Assembly: GCA_045114665.1 (NCBI GenBank)
Contig: JBGUKW010000066.1
Span: 1-9,088, forward strand
From: CADAWZ01 sp045114665
GTDB lineage: Bacteria; Vulcanimicrobiota; CADAWZ01
Reading direction: 5' to 3'
Length of the DNA: 9,088 nt
The notes under the pieces are model-generated. The model was not told the DNA's origin. It was given only the letters and a program-made list of their open reading frames with translations, and searched no databases. Each line of letters opens with the position of its first letter. Positions within the stretch are counted from its first letter, which is position 1. Shown piece after piece: positions 6,212 to 9,088 of this stretch. A program made the translations under genes and the position numbers.

Positions 6212-7447
6212 TCAGTTACTTCCTTCAACAAGTTCTTCAGTTCCTTCTGTTTTTTCTTCTTCATTTTGATAATTTTGCTCAAAAAGATCATTTATTATTA
6301 TATTTATATTATTGTCTTTGTATTCTGTATTTATATCAAATGCCTCCAATATTTCTCTAAGTGGTATTAGATATTCGCCATTCCAAGAGAAATCTTGATT
6401 TACTGGATAAGTTTTTGATTTTCCATTCTTTGAAAATGTTATATTTTCTCCATCAAAATTATTTTCCAGTCCGATTTGTGTAAAGAATGAATCTGTTACA
6501 TATATTTTGTCATTTTTTCTGATTGGTGGAATGCCGAGATCGGCTTTTTTGTTATTTACTGTTATTTGTAAATCTGTTCCTAAAATAGGAATTGGAATAC
6601 CTTTTTTATCTATAACAGCTCTTCTTATTGTATTTTTGTCAACTATTTCAGCGATTCCATAAAATGCGAGTTTTTGCATTGCCTCATCATTGTAATTTTT
6701 TATTCTTGAATAATTATCAGGGAATACAGACATATATATTATTTTAGTTGAAGGGTCTTGACCGATTAGTATTGGCTCATATATTAAATATACTGGCATA
6801 CCTACACGAACTAAATCAAAAAAAACATGTACATCATTTGGTCTCATTCTCATGCAACCATGTGAAGCACTGAGTCCTATTGAATTTGGAGAAGTTGTTG
6901 AGTGAATACCATAACCTGGAAATCCAAGACCAACCCATCTATCTCCAAGTGGGTTTTCAGGACCAGCTTCAACAGGATCTCCACCGCCAGCCCATTCTGG
7001 AGGAATCCAAGTTGGATTTTTGACTTTTTCTATAACTTTTGTTACCCCTGTAGGAGTTGGGGTTTTAGGGGCTCCTGTCGCTATTGGGAAAAATCTTATT
7101 TTTCCTGTGTCTGTAAAAATATATACCATAAATTCTGGAATATTTACAACTATATATCCTTTTTTCTTCCCATCTTGTATTGGAACAATTCTCTTTGAGG
7201 GCAATAAAATATTTCTTCCTTCAGCAACATTTAATGTTGTTGAAGAGTTAGCCCACATCAAATGCTCTGCTGCAAAAAAATATTTTTCTGCGACAGTCAT
7301 TAAGTTTTCCCCAGGTTTTATTTTGTAATATTTATCTTTTCCTCCAATATGATAAAAAGAAGTATCTTCAGCATATATTGGAGATAAAGAAATTAATATC
7401 AATAATAAAATTATATAATTTATTTTAAATAATTTATTCTTTTTCAT
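6212..7447 (-). CDS. Exported L,D-transpeptidase with LysM domain and C-terminal copper-amine-oxidase-N-like domain
   Basis: This exported enzyme probably makes or edits 3-3 peptidoglycan cross-links or attaches proteins to peptidoglycan. A signal peptide (1-26, ending SPIYA) is followed by one LysM-type domain (about 40-84: YYKIKPGENLMTVAEKYF...NILLPS), which should bind glycan. The YkuD catalytic domain spans about 97-224 and has all the family residues: IHSTTSP with H182, then SASHGCMRMRP with S195, H196, G197, catalytic C198 and R200. The C-terminal part (about 293-386: ITVNNKKADLG.PPI...YVTDSFFTQIG...LIPLREILEAFDI) resembles the copper amine oxidase N-terminal 'stalk' domain, common in cell-wall proteins. 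The tail is Glu-rich. The start overlaps the end of rsmI by 14 bases with AAAGGG just upstream, indicating translational coupling on one mRNA. It may be functional against ampicillin-class inhibitors of D,D-transpeptidases, but that is only inferred from the family. Confidence 0.94.
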   Translation of the reverse strand: MKKNKLFKINYIILLLILISLSPIYAEDTSFYHIGGKDKYYKIKPGENLMTVAEKYFFAAEHLMWANSSTTLNVAEGRNILLPSKRIVPIQDGKKKGYIVVNIPEFMVYIFTDTGKIRFFPIATGAPKTPTPTGVTKVIEKVKNPTWIPPEWAGGGDPVEAGPENPLGDRWVGLGFPGYGIHSTTSPNSIGLSASHGCMRMRPNDVHVFFDLVRVGMPVYLIYEPILIGQDPSTKIIYMSVFPDNYSRIKNYNDEAMQKLAFYGIAEIVDKNTIRRAVIDKKGIPIPILGTDLQITVNNKKADLGIPPIRKNDKIYVTDSFFTQIGLENNFDGENITFSKNGKSKTYPVNQDFSWNGEYLIPLREILEAFDINTEYKDNNINIIINDLFEQNYQNEEEKTEGTEELVEGSN

Positions 7448-8270
7448 TTTTCCCTTTAATTATCATATCATATATATATTTTTTTGAAATATTAGTTTTG
7501 TATGATATTTGTTTTGCAATTTCTTTGGGTGGAATGTCTTGTTTTGTTAATTCCTCTATCATATCTTTTATTTTGTCATCATCAATTTCATCTTCAAGAG
7601 GTTCGTTTCTACCTTCAATTACTATTGAAAATTCTCCTTTTATTTCTTTAATAAGTGAAAAATATTCAATTAATTTTTCAGGATAGTCTCTTTTTATCTC
7701 TTCAAATTTTTTGGTTATTTCTCTACACACGCATATTTTTCTTTCTTTTACATAATTTTTTATTTCAGAAAGTGTGTCTATAATTCTGTGTGGAGCTTCA
7801 AATAAAACTATTGTTCTTGTAGAGGCTTCAATTTCTCTATATATCTTTTCTCTTTTTGTATTTTTTCTTGGAAGAAAACCTAAAAACAAGAATGAATCTG
7901 CATTGAAGCCTGATACTGAAAGTGCAGACATGACAGCAGAAGCACCTGGAATAGGTATTACTTCAATATTATTGTTAAGAGCTTCATTTACAAGTTGAGC
8001 CCCTGGATCAGATATAGCAGGGACTCCTGCATCACTTACTAAAACAACATTTTTTCCTTTTTTTAATTCTTCTATTAAATATTTACTTGCTTTTTCCTTG
8101 TTATCTTCCCTGTAACTAAAAAGATTATTTGATATTCCATAACAAGTCATCAGTTTTTTTGTTTGATTTATTGTTTCACAGGCCATGATGTCTGCTTTTT
8201 TGAATGTTTCTAAAGCTCTTTCTGTTACATCTTGTAAATTTCCTATTGGAGTTGCACATACATATAACAT
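7434..8270 (-). CDS. rsmI: 16S rRNA (cytidine(1402)-2'-O)-methyltransferase
   Basis: RsmI uses S-adenosylmethionine to methylate the ribose 2'-OH of C1402 in the 16S rRNA decoding centre. At 278 residues it has the usual length. Family motifs run in order: LYVCATPIGNLQD (2-14), SDAGVPAISDPGAQLV (79-94), PIPGASAVMSALSVSG, FLFLGFLPRK (127-136), TIVLFEAPHRIIDTL, REITKKFEEI (183-192) and GEFSIVIEG. The motif that normally reads AEDTRxT is changed to ACETINQT (30-37). The longer open frame reaching 8300 would add ten residues (MYVKKRINCK) that run into a palindrome. The ATG at 8270-8268 is preferred because it gives the canonical MLYVxATPIGNL start and has AGAGGA upstream. It lies downstream of the SPFH gene and upstream of ldt, with which it overlaps by 14 bases. 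Confidence 0.96.
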   Translation of the reverse strand: MLYVCATPIGNLQDVTERALETFKKADIMACETINQTKKLMTCYGISNNLFSYREDNKEKASKYLIEELKKGKNVVLVSDAGVPAISDPGAQLVNEALNNNIEVIPIPGASAVMSALSVSGFNADSFLFLGFLPRKNTKREKIYREIEASTRTIVLFEAPHRIIDTLSEIKNYVKERKICVCREITKKFEEIKRDYPEKLIEYFSLIKEIKGEFSIVIEGRNEPLEDEIDDDKIKDMIEELTKQDIPPKEIAKQISYKTNISKKYIYDMIIKGKNEKE

Positions 8271-8280
8271 TTTGCAATTT

Positions 8281-8286
8281 ATCCTC
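8281..8286 (-). promoter_or_regulatory. Shine-Dalgarno site that sets the rsmI start
   Basis: Read on the minus strand this is AGAGGAT-like, with GAGG 12 bases before the ATG at 8270. The spacing is long. The base of the 58-nt palindrome begins only two bases upstream, so folding of that hairpin could influence access to this site. Confidence 0.5.
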
Positions 8287-8287
8287 T

Positions 8288-8345
8288 TTTTTACATACAA
8301 AGAGAATACAAATTTTAAAATTTGTATTCTCTTTGTATGTAAAAA
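8288..8345. repeat. 58-nt perfect palindrome between the SPFH gene and rsmI
   Basis: Two 29-base arms (8288-8316 and 8317-8345) are perfect reverse complements with no spacer; the centre is TTTTAAAA. In RNA it would form a stem of about 27 pairs with a tiny loop. Runs of T outside the left arm and A outside the right arm are themselves part of the palindrome, so neither strand offers the U-run after the stem that defines an intrinsic terminator. It fills most of the 78-base gap between two co-directional genes. An intercistronic mRNA-stability or processing hairpin, or a protein-binding dyad, fits better. Confidence 0.93.
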
Positions 8346-8348
8346 TAT

Positions 8349-8975
8349 TTAATTTTGTTTTAGTTGTTCCAAAATTCCTTCAGAATCTTTCAATTCAGTT
8401 ATTTTAAAATCTTTTATATCAATACATTTTTCTTTCATTTCTGAAAGTAATTTTGATTTTATTATTTCCTCAAAATTTTTTAATTTACTTGCAAGTTGAT
8501 ATACTCCATTTTCTCCATTTAGCAATTCTATAGACATTATTGCTTTTAGATTGTTTTCTATAAAATATGCAATGCTTTGTGTTGAAGGAAGCTCTGATGT
8601 TATAGAATTAAATTTAATTTTGTCTTCAGATATGTTGAATTTTGCAGTTACTTCAGTATTTATTTTAAAATAAATACCATCTGAATTTACTAAATTTTCA
8701 AATTCACTTGTAAAAGAAAATGGCATTAAATCTATAGTTGTTATATTGTCTATAAATGGAATTAGATAAACTGTACAAGGTCCTAAAGAATATGTATAGT
8801 TATTAAATCTTTCTATGACAGCAAGAAAATTAACTTCTATGTTTTTTACATTGTAGTAAAAATATGCAATTATAGATATCAAAACAATTATACATATTCC
8901 TAAAAATAAATAACTTCTTAATTGTGGAAAAATATTAGGTACTACAAAATTAAAAAGATCGCCATAACCTTCCAT
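8349..8975 (-). CDS. Short SPFH/band 7 (stomatin-like) membrane protein
   Basis: This 208-residue membrane protein has a single transmembrane segment (about 22-41) followed by an SPFH-type core. NIEVNFLAVIERFNNYTYSLGPCTVYLIPFIDNITTIDL matches the stomatin pattern 'AVVERFGKY...LGPGLHFLIPFID.V..VDL', where this protein has C67 in place of the glycine. After that come FSFTSEFENLVNSDGIYFKINTEVTAKF and a helical stretch to the end. SPFH proteins oligomerise in membranes and often scaffold proteases or organise membrane domains. It is shorter than typical stomatins (about 250-300) and lacks the long C-terminal coiled coil of flotillins; no NfeD or protease partner is visible. A longer open frame starts with TTG at 9017 but has no ribosome site and would overlap the upstream coding frame. 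The ATG at 8975 lies one base after the upstream stop, which suggests coupled translation. Confidence 0.72.
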   Translation of the reverse strand: MEGYGDLFNFVVPNIFPQLRSYLFLGICIIVLISIIAYFYYNVKNIEVNFLAVIERFNNYTYSLGPCTVYLIPFIDNITTIDLMPFSFTSEFENLVNSDGIYFKINTEVTAKFNISEDKIKFNSITSELPSTQSIAYFIENNLKAIMSIELLNGENGVYQLASKLKNFEEIIKSKLLSEMKEKCIDIKDFKITELKDSEGILEQLKQN

Positions 8976-8976
8976 T

Positions 8977-9088
8977 TTAGATTTTAAATCCTGACTGTCG
9001 TAGAAATGAAATAACAAAAGATTTCATTTTTTTTCTTTGGAATTCATTCCATTTTTCTGTTTCATAATTTTTGCCCCTAAGCTGATCT
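8977..9088 (-). CDS. C-terminal end of an unidentified gene entering from the right edge
   Basis: An open frame runs from the window edge to a TAA at 8979-8977 and encodes the last 36 residues of a protein: D-Q-L-R-G-K-N-Y-E-T-E-K-W-N-E-F, then QRKKMKSFVISFLRQSGFKI. The mixed, Trp- and Arg-containing composition looks like true coding sequence rather than random A+T-rich translation. The stop sits one base from the SPFH ATG, as expected in an operon. An internal ATG is present at residue 21, but nothing suggests it is used. No family can be recognised from so short a tail. Confidence 0.6.
   Translation of the reverse strand, partial: DQLRGKNYETEKWNEFQRKKMKSFVISFLRQSGFKI

Noticed and set aside
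6902..7328. Plus-strand open frames opposite ldt
   Set aside because: They are shadows of a clearly recognised L,D-transpeptidase on the other strand; no family features.
7498..7998. Plus-strand open frames opposite rsmI
   Set aside because: They are antisense to well-conserved RsmI motifs and show low-complexity Ser/Ile composition.
1..9088. CRISPR array, toxin-antitoxin pair or phage genes
   Set aside because: No regularly spaced repeats, integrase, transposase, nuclease or small gene pairs were found on either strand.

Overview
This is a very A+T-rich, gene-dense bacterial window (most codons end in A or T). It suggests a bacterium with a substantial cell envelope, probably a diderm: it carries a lipoprotein with a LolA-like domain, an L,D-transpeptidase and a GspF/PilC-type inner-membrane protein. 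The lineage cannot be fixed from the sequence. Low-GC groups such as spirochaetes, fusobacteria or a Muiribacteriota-like candidate phylum are guesses only. There are no rRNA, tRNA, CRISPR or complete insertion-sequence features.

Layout. (1) 140-952, +: a FliA/WhiG-class sigma factor closed by a very strong bidirectional terminator. (2) 1005-1457: a gene-free A+T-rich spacer with two inverted repeats, one enclosing a 42-nt core of about 50% GC. (3) 1458-2435, +: a solitary 2-hydroxyacyl-CoA dehydratase-like (HgdB/COG1775 type) iron-sulfur protein. (4) 2522-4990, +: a lipoprotein joining a LolA-like domain to a thioredoxin-fold domain that has lost its CXXC, then a membrane-anchored helical-repeat (TPR-like) protein. 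A hairpin terminator or attenuator follows. (5) 5072-6208, +: an orphan GspF/PilC-family protein. (6) On the minus strand, reading leftwards from the right edge: the C-terminus of an unidentified gene, a short SPFH/band 7 membrane protein, a 58-nt perfect palindrome, rsmI, and a LysM-L,D-transpeptidase overlapping rsmI. The two strands converge with only 3 nt between gspF-like and ldt.

How the genes may work together. The common theme is the envelope: lipoprotein plus membrane-anchored TPR protein, a GspF/PilC inner-membrane platform, peptidoglycan cross-linking and an SPFH membrane protein. The most unusual items are the redox-dead TlpA-like domain fused to a LolA-like domain, the TPR protein whose lipobox-like motif lies behind a 37-residue charged N-terminal extension, the solo dehydratase-type protein, and AT-flanked inverted repeats with similar ends at two places. 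No complete novel defence or biosynthetic system is evident. The candidate for an undescribed unit is the lipoprotein-TPR-GspF segment.
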